This document shows positions 1 through 11,606 of a stretch of DNA of 64,000 nt, in pieces. Position 1 is the stretch's first letter, and each line of letters starts with the position of its first letter. The stretch is from Ilyonectria destructans (taxonomy: Eukaryota > Ascomycota > Sordariomycetes > Hypocreales > Nectriaceae), in NCBI GenBank assembly GCA_020740775.1, contig JAHEWK010000006.1, forward strand, positions 3,258,291 to 3,322,290, read 5' to 3'. The translations under genes were made by a program, and so were the position numbers. The notes under the pieces were generated by a model. The model searched no databases and was not told the origin of the DNA. It was given only the letters and a program-made list of their open reading frames with translations.

Positions 1-1594
1 AGCGTGGATTATTCAAGGTATAACCAAGACATTGTCAGATCGTTACTCAATTCCTTTGACGACCCCGACATGGACGTGGTGAAAGCATCTTGGGCAGCGC
101 TCAGCGAGTTTACCAAGAAGCTGAAGAAGGAGGTGATGGAGTCCCTCGTCATCTCTACCAGACAGACACTCCAGCGTGTCGGCGTTGCTGGTACCAACCT
201 GCGCGGTTTCGAACTCCCGAAGGGCATCAATGCCATCCTACCAATCTTTTTGCAAGGTTTGATGAACGGCACTGCAGACCAAAGAGTGCAGGCAGCCCTA
301 GGCATCTCGGATATCATCGACCGTACCAGCGAGGCCTCTCTGAAGCCGTTCGTCACGCAAATCACAGGTCCCCTGATCCGAGTGGTTTCAGAGCGTGCTA
401 CAGAGGTCAAGTCTGCTATCCTTCTCACCCTCAACAACCTACTCGAAAAGATGCCGACTGCCCTCAAGCCATTCCTGCCTCAGCTTCAGCGTACCTTTGC
501 CAAGTCCTTGGCTGATACATCAAGCGAGGTCCTGAGGACAAGAGCGGCAAAGGCTTTGGGCACGTTGATCAAGTATACCCCTCGTATCGACCCTCTGATT
601 GCCGAGCTGGTCACTGGATCCAAGACGGCGGATCCCGGTGTCAGGACGGCCATGCTCAAGGCACTGTACGAGGTTATCAGCAAGGCAGGCGCCAACATGG
701 GAGAGGCGTCACGGGCTGCTGTTCTATCTTTAATTGACATGGACACCGATGAGAGAGATGAGGCCATGACGGTAACGAACGCAAAGCTCCTGGGCGCATT
801 GATCAGCAACGTCCCCGAGGACGCCGCAAATGGCTTGTTGAAGAACCGGGTAGTTACATCCCAGTTCAGCAACTCGTCGGTACTCGCTCTGAATGCTGTG
901 ATGGTTGAGTCCCGGGATACATTGCTACAGGGCCCCTTAGCTGATGAGCTGCCTGAACTCCTTTGCCAGGGCGTCACAAGCAAGAGTGTAAGTGATATGT
1001 GAAATTTCTGGAAATATTTACAAGTGAGCTAACTTTGATGGGTAGGTATTTGTGGCTGACAATTGCATTCTGGCCACTGGCAAGTTCCTATTGTCTCCTC
1101 CGACCAAGAGCTTCGAAGCCACCAAGGGTATCTTTGAGGCATTGGCGACGGTTATCCAACCCGGCAACCCCACAGACTCGCGTCGACTTGCTTTGGTCGT
1201 CGTGCGCACGCTGAGCCGAAACGACATGGACATGGTTCGGCCTCATCTGCCGCTACTGGCGCAGCCCATCTTTGCCAGCGTGAGAGACCCAGTGATCCCC
1301 GTCAAGTTAGCAGCCGAGGCGGCGTTTGTCGAGCTGTTCAGCGTAGCGGATGAGGAGAGCCGCATATTCGACAAGTTTATGGCCGGCCCTGGGGCAGACC
1401 TTCCGGCCAACACGAAGAGGAGCATGGGAGACTACTTCAAGCGAGTGGCGGTGAGACTAGGTAACCAGGCACGCGAAAGGCGTGATGCAGAGGGAGGCCA
1501 GGGTGGATTAGGCCTTTCCAACGATGAAGCGGAGGACGAACGAGAGATCTGGAGCGTGGGAAAAGTGGATGTTGGGACCGATGTGTTTGCTTGA
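1..1594 (+). CDS. GCN1: GCN1 translational activator, C-terminal part (5' end outside window)
   Basis: Partial gene, cut by the window start; codons run from base 1 in frame 1. Exons are 1..987 and 1046..1594, with a phase-0 intron (GTAAGT donor, GGTAG acceptor). The encoded segment is a run of HEAT-type alpha-helical repeats. Stretches such as LPKGINAILPIFLQGLMNG and ITGPLIRVVSE match the ribosome-binding activator GCN1 of yeast closely in memory. In the family, GCN1 binds ribosomes with GCN20 and activates the eIF2-alpha kinase GCN2 when uncharged tRNA accumulates. The visible part lies in the C-terminal third of a protein of about 2,670 residues. It ends after an acidic, low-complexity tail. 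Cytosolic. The family call is firm; the true start cannot be seen here. Confidence 0.9.
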
Positions 1595-2240
1595 ACGCTT
1601 GGACGATCAAGAGTAACGGCACTTGTGTAGACATGTTCCAACATTGTCGTTTTACTAGGTAAACATACCAAAAGAAAATGACATTTATGAGTTGCTTGCT
1701 TCGAGCGGACCACCAGCCTTTGTGTAAATGTGTGGTGTTGTTAGCCTAGCCCAAAAGCGCCACACATCGAATACTCTCAGCTACCAGCTCTCTACGCAAT
1801 GGACAGTGTATCAATCCGGGGCCTAATTAGCTCGGTGATGCAGAAGGAAAATTAGCCAGAGCGGTCCCGCTCGCTGCGAGGTGCTCCGATCAGAGTAACC
1901 CAAGTCAAGGGCCGAAGATACCTTAGGGTAATGATCCATGGTTGTTAAACCCAGGGCCAAAGACAAAAACCACGGCGGGGAGGGTACGTACCTCAGTGAC
2001 CCAATCCGAATGGTGGGGTTCGATGGAGGGACAGAGGTTGTGTGGCTCAATATGGTCACGTGAAGCCACGGCGGTGACTCCATCGCCCTCGCTTAGGGCA
2101 GCCCATAGGTCCTAGTGCACGTGAAACCCACAAACCCCGAGACGAATGTGCGTGACCGAGAAATTCTAGCCTCGCAAACCCCTCTCAGACTTCATCCATC
2201 ATCCATCGAGGACCGGCCATCACCACAAACGATAATCAAG
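1595..2240. other. Intergenic region, GCN1 3' side and eL19 promoter
   Basis: No gene seen. Two CACGTG hexamers (2057-2062 inside an 8-bp palindrome, and 2118-2123) lie 120-185 bp upstream of the eL19 start. They could be bHLH or Cbf1-type sites, which is an inference from sequence alone. The last 80 bp before the start are C/T-rich, as is usual for strongly expressed fungal genes. Confidence 0.5.
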
Positions 2241-3032
2241 ATGTAAGTCACCCGAGACGACCCACGAGCAAGCGATGCAACATCCCCGTGCTGGACGCAA
2301 TGAGATTGATGGTCCTGCCATCGATTCGGAGCCGGGGAGCACGTCGTTGATAAGAGAGAGCTGGTGGCTAACGGTCATCTTTTTTCTTGCTATACAGGGT
2401 CAATCTGCGAACTCAGAAGCGTCTCGCCTCAGCCGTCATTGGCTGTGGTGAGCGCAAGATCTGGCTCGACCCCAACGAGGCCAGCGAGATCTCCAACGCC
2501 AACTCGCGTCAGACGATCCGAAAGCTCATCGCCGATGGTCTCATCATCCGAAAGCCCGTGACCCAGCACTCCCGATCTCGTGCCCGCGAGCTCAACCTTG
2601 CCCGAAGGGAGGGACGACACCGTGGCCAGGGTAAGCGCAAGGGTACTGCCGATGCTCGTATGCCCAGCCAGGTTCTCTGGATGCGCCGCCTCCGAGTCCT
2701 CCGCCGTCTCCTCGTCAAGTACCGTGCCAGCGGCAAGATCGACAAGCACCTCTACCACGAGCTGTACCACAGCAGCAAGGGTAACACCTTCAAGCACAAG
2801 CGTGCCCTCGTTGAGCACGTACGTGATATCACTTCCGGGCCAGATGGCCTTGACAGACTGGGGCGCCTGCTGACATGGAAACGAACAGATCCACCGAGCC
2901 AAGGCCGAGAAGCAGCGCGAGCGTGCCCTCCAGGAGGAGATGGACGCCAAGCGTGCCAAGAACAAGGCCGCCCGCGAGCGCAAGCAGGAGAGAGTGACGG
3001 CGAAGCGAAATGCTCTCCTTCAGGAGGAGTAG
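2241..3032 (+). CDS. RPL19: 60S ribosomal protein eL19 (L19)
   Basis: Exons 2241..2242, 2398..2818 and 2889..3032 give 188 residues, the usual length for fungal eL19. The first intron (155 nt, GTAAGT...CAG) splits the start codon: exon 1 supplies AT and exon 2 supplies G. The protein then reads [18 protein letters not shown], the classic eL19 N-terminus, through [11 protein letters not shown] and [16 protein letters not shown]. It ends in the long basic C-terminal helix rich in K, R and E. eL19 is a structural protein of the large cytosolic subunit; its C-terminal helix contributes to intersubunit bridges. No alternative in-frame ATG gives the conserved N-terminus, so the split start is well supported. 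No snoRNA boxes were found in the first intron. Confidence 0.97.
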
Positions 3033-3213
3033 ACCACGTTGACAACGATGACATTTCGGTCTTGAGAGGAGGCTGCATTCGGAGTCTACGGGTTGGGTCT
3101 TTTTTTACGCCCTTCTGGTTTCTACAGTCGTACCGGCGGGGGTTCTGGCATGTAGCATTCAAAAATGGAATCGATGATGCTCGGATACAAGGTTATTTCC
3201 CCAAATGCAAGCC

Positions 3214-3215
<2 letters not shown>

Positions 3216-3244
<29 letters not shown>
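3216..3244. repeat. (TG)n microsatellite
   Basis: An uninterrupted TG dinucleotide run of about 29 bases, about 185 bases past the eL19 stop codon. It probably lies in or just after the 3' UTR and is likely length-polymorphic between strains. Confidence 0.95.
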
Positions 3245-3246
<2 letters not shown>

Positions 3247-3760
3247 ATGAGGGACGGAAGAGTGTCCACTCGTTGTCTGCTTGCACATTGTACACTACTC
3301 GGGGCAACCTTCCATTACAACTACCAGGCTGCTTGGATGGACAAAGGTAGCATATCGTCCAAGGTCCTCGTTCCAAGACTTGTGCCAGTCTTTTCCCTAA
3401 TCGATTTCGACATCTACAACTTCCGATGTTGGGTGTAAATATGACTTGCCTGGGACGAGGTGCATGAATCACCAGATAGCGTCATGACATAGGGAAAAAA
3501 AGTTTAAAAGTTATCTTCCTTCTTTGTGATATGGATGGCCTGCCAGCACGCAAGTCAGAACCAGTAAAGCAACCAAGATATTGCAGCGTGTACTTGGGTG
3601 CATCATCCTGAATCCAGAGCTACGGTCGTTTGAGCGATCGTCGGATAGCATGAATAAATGTAGTGGGAGGGCGAACAGGGATGGCCAGACGAGGGCTGTG
3701 GCGCATGGACTGCTGGCATCCCCGGAAGATCCAAGAGGGCAGTGTGGGTTTGTCGCCTGA

Positions 3761-3791
3761 GCTCCAGGGCTCCAGGGCTCCAGGGCTCCAG
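3761..3791. repeat. 8-bp tandem repeat, about four copies
   Basis: The unit GGCTCCAG is repeated almost perfectly about 3.9 times. It is in intergenic DNA and too short to call a mobile element. Confidence 0.9.
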
Positions 3792-4209
3792 AGGTGCTGA
3801 ATTGGTGCACGGGATTGTAGTCCACAAGATAAGGTACCGTAGCACCGAGGTGTTGTCCAACCCCAACAGGGCTCCACTGAAGCGAGTAGTCCATGCTATT
3901 TCTCAGCCTCCCCCTCCCGCCAGTGCTACCGCGCGCACTAATTGACAATTGGACCTAGAACTCATCCACCTTGACCTCCGCCAACCATCTCCTCCTCCTC
4001 CACTAACTTAGTCCGCCCACCCATCTCGTCCGTCAATGACGTCCTGAGTGAGCTGGTCCTGCTGAACGCACAACTGTCGCCTCTCCATTGCTTCGCTTCC
4101 GTCGTTTTCCTCGTTGTGATACCCTTTCTTCGTCTCCTTCGTCCCCCTAACCGCCGTATTCCCCGCTGCTCCCCTCCGTCAGTCCGGTCCATCCTCTACA
4201 CACCACGCC

Positions 4210-6056
4210 ATGTCTCTCGCTGGCGTGCGAGGCACCTCGCGTGTGCTGCGCGGCCTTGCGAGGCCCGTTGCCGTCACCACCACGTGCGCGCGGGCCTCGT
4301 CCTCTTTGAGCCTCGATGGTCAGCAACAGGTCCGTTGGTGTCCAATTGATTCCAGTGCTGTCTTATCCCTGTGAATCCCAGTCCTGACGTCGTCATTTTC
4401 TCTGTAGTTGCTCTCAGCCCACCTCGAGAAGGCTGACCCCGCCGTCTTCGACATCATCGAAAAGGTCCGTCTTGCAGCCACCCTCGAGCTCACCCACTCA
4501 GTAGCCGGGATCTGAGTCTGACCTCTTGTCTAGGAGAAAAATCGCCAGAAACATTTCATCAACCTGATTCCCTCCGAAAACTTTACCTCCCAGGCTGTTC
4601 TAGATGCGCTTGGCAGTGTAATGCAGAGTGAGCCCGTAGCCAGACATCAACCCAAACAGCAACGGCTAACCTTTCCCTTAACCAGACAAGTACTCGGAAG
4701 GTTATCCGGGTGCCCGTTACTATGGCGGAAATGAGTTCATCGATCAAGCCGAGCTTCTCTGCCAACATCGCGCCCTCGAGGCCTTCAGCCTTGACTCCAA
4801 GGCCTGGGGCGTCAATGTCCAAGGTCAGTAGCCTTCCCACCCTTGCACGTCGCTGCTTGTCTATATACCCCCCATTCACCAACGTAAGTGGCTAACGTAT
4901 TATACCAGCTCTCTCCGGTGCCCCCGCGAACCTCTACGTCTACTCTGCCTTATTGAACACCCACGACCGGCTAATGGGCCTCGACCTACCCCACGGCGGT
5001 CATCTTTCACACGGATATCAGACCCCAACCAAGAAGATATCAGCAATCTCCAAATACTTCGAGACGGTGCCCTACCGCCTAGACGAGTCCACCGGTTACA
5101 TCGACTACAATAAGCTCGAGGAGATGGCCACCATCTACAGGCCAAAGATCATCGTCGCCGGCGCCAGTGCCTACAGTCGCCTTATCGACTATCAACGCAT
5201 GCGAGAAATTTGCGACAAGGTCAATGCCTACCTCCTTGCAGACATTGCCCATATATCAGGCATGGTGGCCGCCAAGGTCCTTCCGGGCCCCTTTGCCTTT
5301 GCCGACATCGTCACAACCACAAGCCACAAGAGCTTACGAGGTCCCCGGGGGGCCATGATCTTCTACCGAAAAGGCGTCCGGAAACAAAACCCCAAGACGA
5401 AAGAGGATGAACTCTACAACCTCGAGGGGCCAATCAATAGCTCCGTCTTCCCCGGCCACCAGGGCGGTCCTCACAATCACACTATTACTGCCCTCGCTGT
5501 TGCGTTGAAACAAACCCAAAGCCCTGATTTCCACGCCTATCAATCCAAGGTTCTAGCCAATGCAAAGGCATTTGCCAAAAGGCTGAGCGAGCCCAAGGGC
5601 AAGGGCGGCCTCGGATATCAGCTCGTCAGCGGTGGCACTGACAACCATCTAGTCCTGGCCGACCTCAAACCACAAGGCATTGATGGAAGCCGAGTTGAGC
5701 GCGTGCTAGAGCTGGTCGGCGTCGCTGCGAACAAGAACACCGTCCCTGGCGACCGCTCGGCCCTTGTCCCTGGTGGCCTTCGCATGGGAACTCCAGCTAT
5801 GACCACCAGAGGTTTTAACGAGGACGACTTTGTCCGCGTCGCGGATGTCGTAGATCGGGCCGTGACCATTACCACCCGTATCGACAAGGCTGCTCGGAAA
5901 GCGGCGGAGGAGAAGGGCGAGAAGAACCCCGGCAGGCTCAAGCTGTTTATGGAGCATCTCGGTAACGGCGAGTCGGAGCCAGAGATTGTACAGCTGAGGA
6001 GCGAGGTCGAGGACTGGGTTGGCACATACCCTTTGCCGTGGGACACTTCACGATGA
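4210..6056 (+). CDS. SHM1: Serine hydroxymethyltransferase, mitochondrial form
   Basis: Exons 4210..4329, 4408..4464, 4534..4627, 4686..4823 and 4909..6056 give 518 residues. SHMT interconverts serine and glycine while charging tetrahydrofolate with a one-carbon unit, using pyridoxal phosphate. The PLP lysine sits in the signature [13 protein letters not shown] at K277. Other family blocks are visible: [30 protein letters not shown] and [10 protein letters not shown]. The first 40 residues are rich in R, S and A, lack acidic residues until near the end, and look like a mitochondrial presequence. This start is preferred because it supplies that leader. All introns have GT-AG ends. The alternative that this is the cytosolic isozyme is less likely given the leader. 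Confidence 0.95.
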
Positions 6057-6458
6057 GGCGTATTGTGAGCTCAATTTATTTCGACGGAACAATGAGAACG
6101 ATAAGCCTGCGAGCAGGCCATCGAATTATGTGATTAATTGAGCATAGGGTATAGGGAGCTGCGGGATATGAAGGACCCATCAGGATCCCCTCCAAGGGTT
6201 TGCCTTTGATATATATGATCTTGGCTCGGTTGTAAATGAAGGAGGGCCGCAGTTGACCGCACAAGTCCCCACGAAAAATAGCCCCGGGTCCTTTACATGT
6301 ATATTTGCTTGCATTGTATTTAAGCGCCAATCCTATTCATTGCCAAAAAGCCGATCAGACTCAATCATGGTTTATGATCATCTAGTTGGCAGTGGTATCG
6401 CTAAATACGCCCAAAGAAAAATACCCAAACAGACATCGTAAATGCAACAGATCCACCA
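6057..6458. other. Intergenic region between convergent genes
   Basis: Shared 3' flank of SHMT (plus strand) and the AlkB fusion gene (minus strand). It is AT-richer than its surroundings. No gene or clear terminator structure is seen. Confidence 0.5.
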
Positions 6459-9266
6459 TCAACCGCTACTCTCTATCTGCTCAGTGGACTGGGTCTTCGG
6501 CTCCTTTCCCAAGACCTGGCATGTACTTGGCCTCTCCGCCAGCCTTTCGTAGTACTTCTTCAGGCTGCGAAGGCTGTCTAGGGCCTCGATCCCCGACTTT
6601 TCACACAGGGCGTGCAGGACTGGCCAAACAACATAGTCTACTAGCGACAGCTCCAGACCAGCGAGGAACCCTTCTTCGGCTTCGTCGGCGAAATTGTCCC
6701 ATATGGAAAGTTCTCGCATCAGGGGTTTTAGATCAACCCCATCAGTGCTCTGTTTATCTGACCTTTCATCGTCTGAAAGTGGGCGGGAAAACGAGTGCCA
6801 CTTGTCCAGCAGGCCAAGGCCTTGTTGGAAGCGGGTGAACTGGGTTGCAAGTTCGGTGGCACTCCGTGAGGCGGTTCCGGGTTTGCTGGCGCCATAGCGT
6901 GCATCAAGGTACAGCATGATTGCGAGGTCACCTTGGACAACTGACGAGTCCTTGTCGACGAATTTGATTGAGGGGCCAGGTAAGTTGACAGTTCCTTTTG
7001 CATAGTTGATGCCGAATTCGGCCATCATGAGGGCGATGCGGTTGTTGACGAGAGGATCATTGGAAAAGAAGAGACGAGGTGCGTTGCTCATATGCAGCAC
7101 GTCGAAACCCTTGCCGTAATGGGCGTCCCAGTCAAACTCGGTTGCATGATTCTCCGTGCCAAATGCCTTGAGCATCTCGACCGCCTCGGGGGTCTGGCCA
7201 TTGATAACGGCATGGGCCTCCTCACGGGTCTTGCCAGTGGCACCCTGGCCCCAGATGAGGGACCCATCGCGGTCTAGGAAGGTTCCTATCTGGCGGAAAG
7301 TTAGAGAGATGCGGCCGGTGTCGTACGCCAGCTCAGCGGCCGACTTTTCCTTCGAGGAACGCTTGTCTTGGCGGATGGCGTGCAGCCACTTCATGTTGCT
7401 CTTCAGTCCCAGTCGACACAGAGAGTTATGTGGCAGTTGAGCACGCTGGCTCTGGCGCTTCGACTCGGGCGCCGGAGCGTCGGTCCTTGAGGGGTCCTTA
7501 TCGAGCCTCTTGGTCCTGAACACCATGGTGCGCTCGGCGCCGAGACTGACATTGGCAATGTATGAGCCCCTGACGATATCTAGGGTCTTGTCGCTATGTT
7601 CAGAAATGTAGTCGGTGCCATCGCGGTAAAACTGTATCAGGACGTGATTCAGTGTGTGACCAAGGTGCTTCTCCGTAGCGGCTTTGATGGCAAGGACGGT
7701 TGGAGAGAATGGCATCAGTGGAGGAGACTCGTCGCTTGGATGGCGGTAGACTGGCATGCTGCCGTCGTCTGCAACCTGGCCCTGGACGGCGACCAGTCGT
7801 GGAACTTCGCCGCCCTGGTGCATCATGTGGCGCCATTGGACTTCGTCTTTCAGCTTGGAAAAGAAGCCGTCGGCCAGAGTATCTGGCAGGACATCCTTGA
7901 TGATATGAGTGTCGCCCTCGCAAAGACCCTTTTGCAGGAAATGGCCGTCGTCGGCTTGTGGTTCAACTTTGGTCGCGTCCATGTCTGCTTTCTCTATGGA
8001 GGGAGACTCTGGAGTTGGGTTTGGTGTAGATACTGGTGTAGGGCCAGGTTTTGGACTTGGTGTAGATTCTGGAGTTGGCGCCTTGTCTTTACCGGGAGAT
8101 TGATGAGATGAGTGCTCTTCATTGTGCTCGGAAACATGGACGGCGACGGCATCTTTAATAACTGCGGCATCCTTAACGACAACAGCAGCATCGCCGGTAT
8201 TCAAGGTCTGTGCTGCGTCTGTGGCTTTTGACGTGTCGGTGCCAGTGTCTTCTTCGGTCTTCGATTCTGCCTCAATGGCGGGCTCATGACTCTCAGCTTC
8301 CTCTGGTGGCTTGGTGGTAGACTCAACTGTGCATGTCGTCGACGCCTTTGGCTGGGGCTGAGCCGCCTTGTTGGCGGGGCTGGGCGAATCCGAAGCCAGT
8401 CGCAGGCCTGTCATATTCTTGACAATTTCAGGCGTCAGACTCTTCTTGCGACGGGCGTCTTGGTCTGCGCTTGCGCCTCGCGGAGGTTCTAGGCGCTTCG
8501 ATGAAGGCCTTCCGTCCGACTTGTCTGACTCCTTTGTAGCCTTGGATTCGGGCTGCATAGTTTCCATGACCTCCTCGTAAGACGCAATCTCACACCCCGT
8601 GAGCTCAATCAGCGAATTAATGGCCTTGGCCTGCCTTACTTCGCTACGGAACCCAGAGCAGTCGTGGACAACGGTAATGGCCATGCCGTGGCCTGCAGCA
8701 TCCAGCGCGGTTGCATAGACGCCCACGTTGGTGAGGGAGCCGCAGATGAAGACTTCCATGACCATCTTGGCACGGAGGACACGCAGCAGCTGCGTCGATT
8801 GAAAGGCCGAGTAGTGCGTCTTTTTGAGTCTCAAATCCGTCTTCTGAGACGCATCGTCGATGGCCGGGGCCATGTCGCAACCCGGAGACCCGGGCTTGAC
8901 GCACGCGGGCTCCTCGTGGCTAAGAAAGGCCTCCGGGTCCGGTGGACCAGGTTCCTCGACAACCTCAATCTGCGGCACCTTACGCCGGCCCCGGGATGAC
9001 GGCCGGACCTTGGGAGGACTGTTGTCGGTGGCGATAATCATTTCGGTGTCCGCAGGCTGGGGCGTGTCAAACTGTGACTGAACCCAGACGACGTCGCCGA
9101 CAGCCCTGAAGGCGGTTGCCAGCTTGGCCGCACGGTCGACGAAGCCATCTGGCTCCAGCACCGGCAGAGCGCCATCCTTTGAGATGAAGTCATTCTGAAA
9201 GTCAACCCCAATAAAGGCCTTGCGGGTGGTGAGCTGGGGAAGAGCGGCGTGGTCAAAGGGAAACAT
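6459..9266 (-). CDS. Fusion protein: isochorismatase-like + AlkB 2OG-Fe(II) dioxygenase + GST-like
   Basis: A single 935-residue frame without introns, divergent from TAF8. Residues about 15-235 form an isochorismatase/cysteine-hydrolase fold: D22 in VDFQNDF, K149 in KTHYSAF, and SLTNVGVYATALDA, where the nucleophilic Cys of nicotinamidases is Gly (G182), as in EntB/PhzD-type isochorismatases. Residues about 240-445 are a disordered P/T/S/E-rich linker. Residues about 448-665 are an AlkB domain with the iron ligands H557-x-D559 and H629, and R652/R658 in RISLTFR for 2-oxoglutarate. This ALKBH2/3-like set is complete, so alkylation repair or demethylation is likely. Residues about 710-920 resemble a glutathione S-transferase, with a thioredoxin-like part and then a helical part. 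There is no signal peptide; the region before AlkB is basic and could be nuclear. The GST assignment is the least certain. The functional link between the parts is unknown. Confidence 0.85.
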   Translation of the reverse strand: MFPFDHAALPQLTTRKAFIGVDFQNDFISKDGALPVLEPDGFVDRAAKLATAFRAVGDVVWVQSQFDTPQPADTEMIIATDNSPPKVRPSSRGRRKVPQIEVVEEPGPPDPEAFLSHEEPACVKPGSPGCDMAPAIDDASQKTDLRLKKTHYSAFQSTQLLRVLRAKMVMEVFICGSLTNVGVYATALDAAGHGMAITVVHDCSGFRSEVRQAKAINSLIELTGCEIASYEEVMETMQPESKATKESDKSDGRPSSKRLEPPRGASADQDARRKKSLTPEIVKNMTGLRLASDSPSPANKAAQPQPKASTTCTVESTTKPPEEAESHEPAIEAESKTEEDTGTDTSKATDAAQTLNTGDAAVVVKDAAVIKDAVAVHVSEHNEEHSSHQSPGKDKAPTPESTPSPKPGPTPVSTPNPTPESPSIEKADMDATKVEPQADDGHFLQKGLCEGDTHIIKDVLPDTLADGFFSKLKDEVQWRHMMHQGGEVPRLVAVQGQVADDGSMPVYRHPSDESPPLMPFSPTVLAIKAATEKHLGHTLNHVLIQFYRDGTDYISEHSDKTLDIVRGSYIANVSLGAERTMVFRTKRLDKDPSRTDAPAPESKRQSQRAQLPHNSLCRLGLKSNMKWLHAIRQDKRSSKEKSAAELAYDTGRISLTFRQIGTFLDRDGSLIWGQGATGKTREEAHAVINGQTPEAVEMLKAFGTENHATEFDWDAHYGKGFDVLHMSNAPRLFFSNDPLVNNRIALMMAEFGINYAKGTVNLPGPSIKFVDKDSSVVQGDLAIMLYLDARYGASKPGTASRSATELATQFTRFQQGLGLLDKWHSFSRPLSDDERSDKQSTDGVDLKPLMRELSIWDNFADEAEEGFLAGLELSLVDYVVWPVLHALCEKSGIEALDSLRSLKKYYERLAERPSTCQVLGKEPKTQSTEQIESSG

Positions 9267-11606
9267 GGTGACGTAGAAGGGGAGGTCAACAGGTCCAAAT
9301 GGGCATCGGGGCCTGCGGTGAGATAAGAGGCTTAATCAGCGAGCGCCTTAGGGCTGAGAATGAGCTACGCTGAGATCGTGGTTGGGCAAAAATGCATCGT
9401 GATGCAGATCAGAGCCTGCGGTGTGCGTGTGTGCGCGCGTGTAGGGTAGACGGGGAATTCCGTGGATATTTGATGCGGAGGCGAACCGAAACTGGTGTGT
9501 CTATCGCAGCCAAGGACTGTTGAAGAGTGTAGCGCTCGAGGTACGATTCCCAGGGCCTAGTGAGGACCGGAGCGTAATAAAGACAAAGGCGGTGGGCCCA
9601 GATGGAGGGGAGAGAAGGGGAGAGGAGGCCAGATGAGATCAACAAGCGTGACGGTGGGAAATAAAGAGAGGCAGAGCGTGTACTCAGAGTGGCTTCATGG
9701 GCTTCCCAAACTTGGGGCTGTTCAGCTGTGGGGAGACGAGGGCCAACAGCGAAGTCTATTCCCTGCAAATAGTTACATAGGTACACGATGCTTCGTGCCC
9801 GACGAGGGCGTATTTACCCGTCTATATAGGCCGAGCACGTATATTCTCAGGGTATCGACTAGGTCTAGGTGACGCCTCATCGCCATCCTTCGCCAGTGGC
9901 AGCATGCAGGAGAGCATGTCGACGCAGGATGACTGGTTGGATGTGATGCTAATGGTGGATCCTATGATTTCTCACACGCCGCCATGAACGGAGGTATGCC
10001 GCCCCCCCGAACGAGACCACGGAATTACAGATACGGGAACAAGGTTCGGATGGGAAGCGAGGATGGTGGCGGCGTCAAAGCCACGGGAGCACGGTACTAC
10101 TGCTCTAGACTATCGACGAATAGGCCCATCTGTTCCATTTCAGGCCTGGCGACTCCGCAGTCACAGCTTTAGAAAGAATGTGATGAACTCACTCCGCAGT
10201 CTGCTGCCAGACTGCCTCCAGATTGCAGTGACATATACACACCAACTTGCCCTAATCGACGATATTCATTTCGGTAGTTGGGCATTGGGCCTGGAATTGC
10301 GGCCAGGGCCGACGTTTCTCATTCGCTGCAAGGTGCAAGGCCCAACCAACAAACACCTTGGCTGTCTCGCCTCGGCGGTCTGGTTCCTGGCTAATTGTCA
10401 AAGCAGCATGAGAGTCACCGTTTTTTAGCCTGCTTCATGTCCAGGAGGGGACATTCAACATCTGCTTCAGCCTGGCTATAACGATGGTACATGCACGTAG
10501 TATTATCTTCAGTATTTATTTGCCTGCCGGGATGTTGCTGACGATCGCTCGAGTTAGTTAGATCTTGTCGGCAGGACCTTCCGTCGTAACGCCAGGGGGT
10601 AGATTCATTCAGATTCGGATTTGGCCTAGGGGTCTCCCCTCCCTCCTCCTTCCCCCATAGCCTATCGTAAACGAAGGCGCATGCAGTTGGTGGTAGCAAT
10701 TTTCCTTCCCTGCAGCATTGTCGATCATTTGGTCTAGACTGGTCCGATCACTCTTTCTCCCACTAAACTTTGCTGATCTGCGCAGATCACTCCGGCCTAC
10801 CCTGAACCTCTGGTGCACATACGCGATAAGTCCCTTCCCTTTGGCACAAAGCTATGGGCTCGTGACTGTTCATACATGCGGGGTGATTCTGTGTTTGCAA
10901 TTCCATGCTTCTTCAATAATATATTTGGTGCTGATGTTATATGTTTCTGAACCGCAAGTCCAATCTTTGGACGTTTTTGGTTCTCTCCACAAGTGAAGAC
11001 TTGCGTACGCTTGCCAAATGATCACTGTACTACAAGTGAAAGGAGTGCTAATCCGTGGACATCTACTACCCCGAGTACCAGCCGAAGTATAAATAGAATA
11101 CCTTATTAATTTACGTGTTTAAAAATGACGCGTTCATGATGTTTTTCATGTAGGCGATTTTTTTTTGGCGAGGACCATACCCCAACAGCGACGAATACTT
11201 TGACAAACTCCACAGCGTATTCCAGGCAGCCAATAACTAAACAACCAACCGACAATATGAGCCTGTAATATTCGAACTGCTAAACACTGCAATATGGAAA
11301 TGGCATATTGCGTGTCATCGCATCGATTTATGGATTAAACCCCTTGAACAACAAGCGCGCCAGTGGAGCCAGGCGGCGCTGGTGCGCCCAAGCTCACTAG
11401 CCGGGGTTTTTCCAGCTCATGCAACTTGACGCGCGCACTCGTCTTTCGCCATCAAGCAGCGTCAAGCAACCACATCTCACATTGCGATGCCATCTTGAAA
11501 TCGCAACTCAACAGGCGCCATAGTGGACAGAACCCCGGATGCAGCTCCGTTGTCCCAGAGCGACCACAATCGGATCCACACAACCCCCGTCAAACACTTT
11601 ATTACC
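9267..11606. other. Long divergent intergenic region
   Basis: It contains 2.3 kb between the divergent AlkB-fusion and TAF8 genes. Several short open frames exist on both strands, but none shows a recognisable domain, good splice pattern or conserved-looking composition. GC content falls towards 11.0-11.3 kb. I see no tRNA, snoRNA or repeat here. A long noncoding transcript cannot be excluded. Confidence 0.4.

Larger units (their letters stand above)
3033..4209. other. Intergenic region with a TG microsatellite and a small tandem repeat
   Basis: No gene seen; the short open frames here lack conserved-looking sequence. It holds the dinucleotide repeat at 3216-3244, the 8-bp tandem repeat at 3761-3791, and a pyrimidine-rich stretch (about 3900-4200) just upstream of the SHMT start that looks like its promoter and leader. 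Confidence 0.5.

Noticed and set aside
8000..8492. Long open frames on the plus strand opposite the AlkB fusion gene
   Set aside because: They are reverse reads of the P/T/S-rich linker and show no domain.
9527..9560. Possible tRNA T-arm (GGTACGATTCCC)
   Set aside because: No matching A-box, acceptor stem or anticodon arm at the right spacing.
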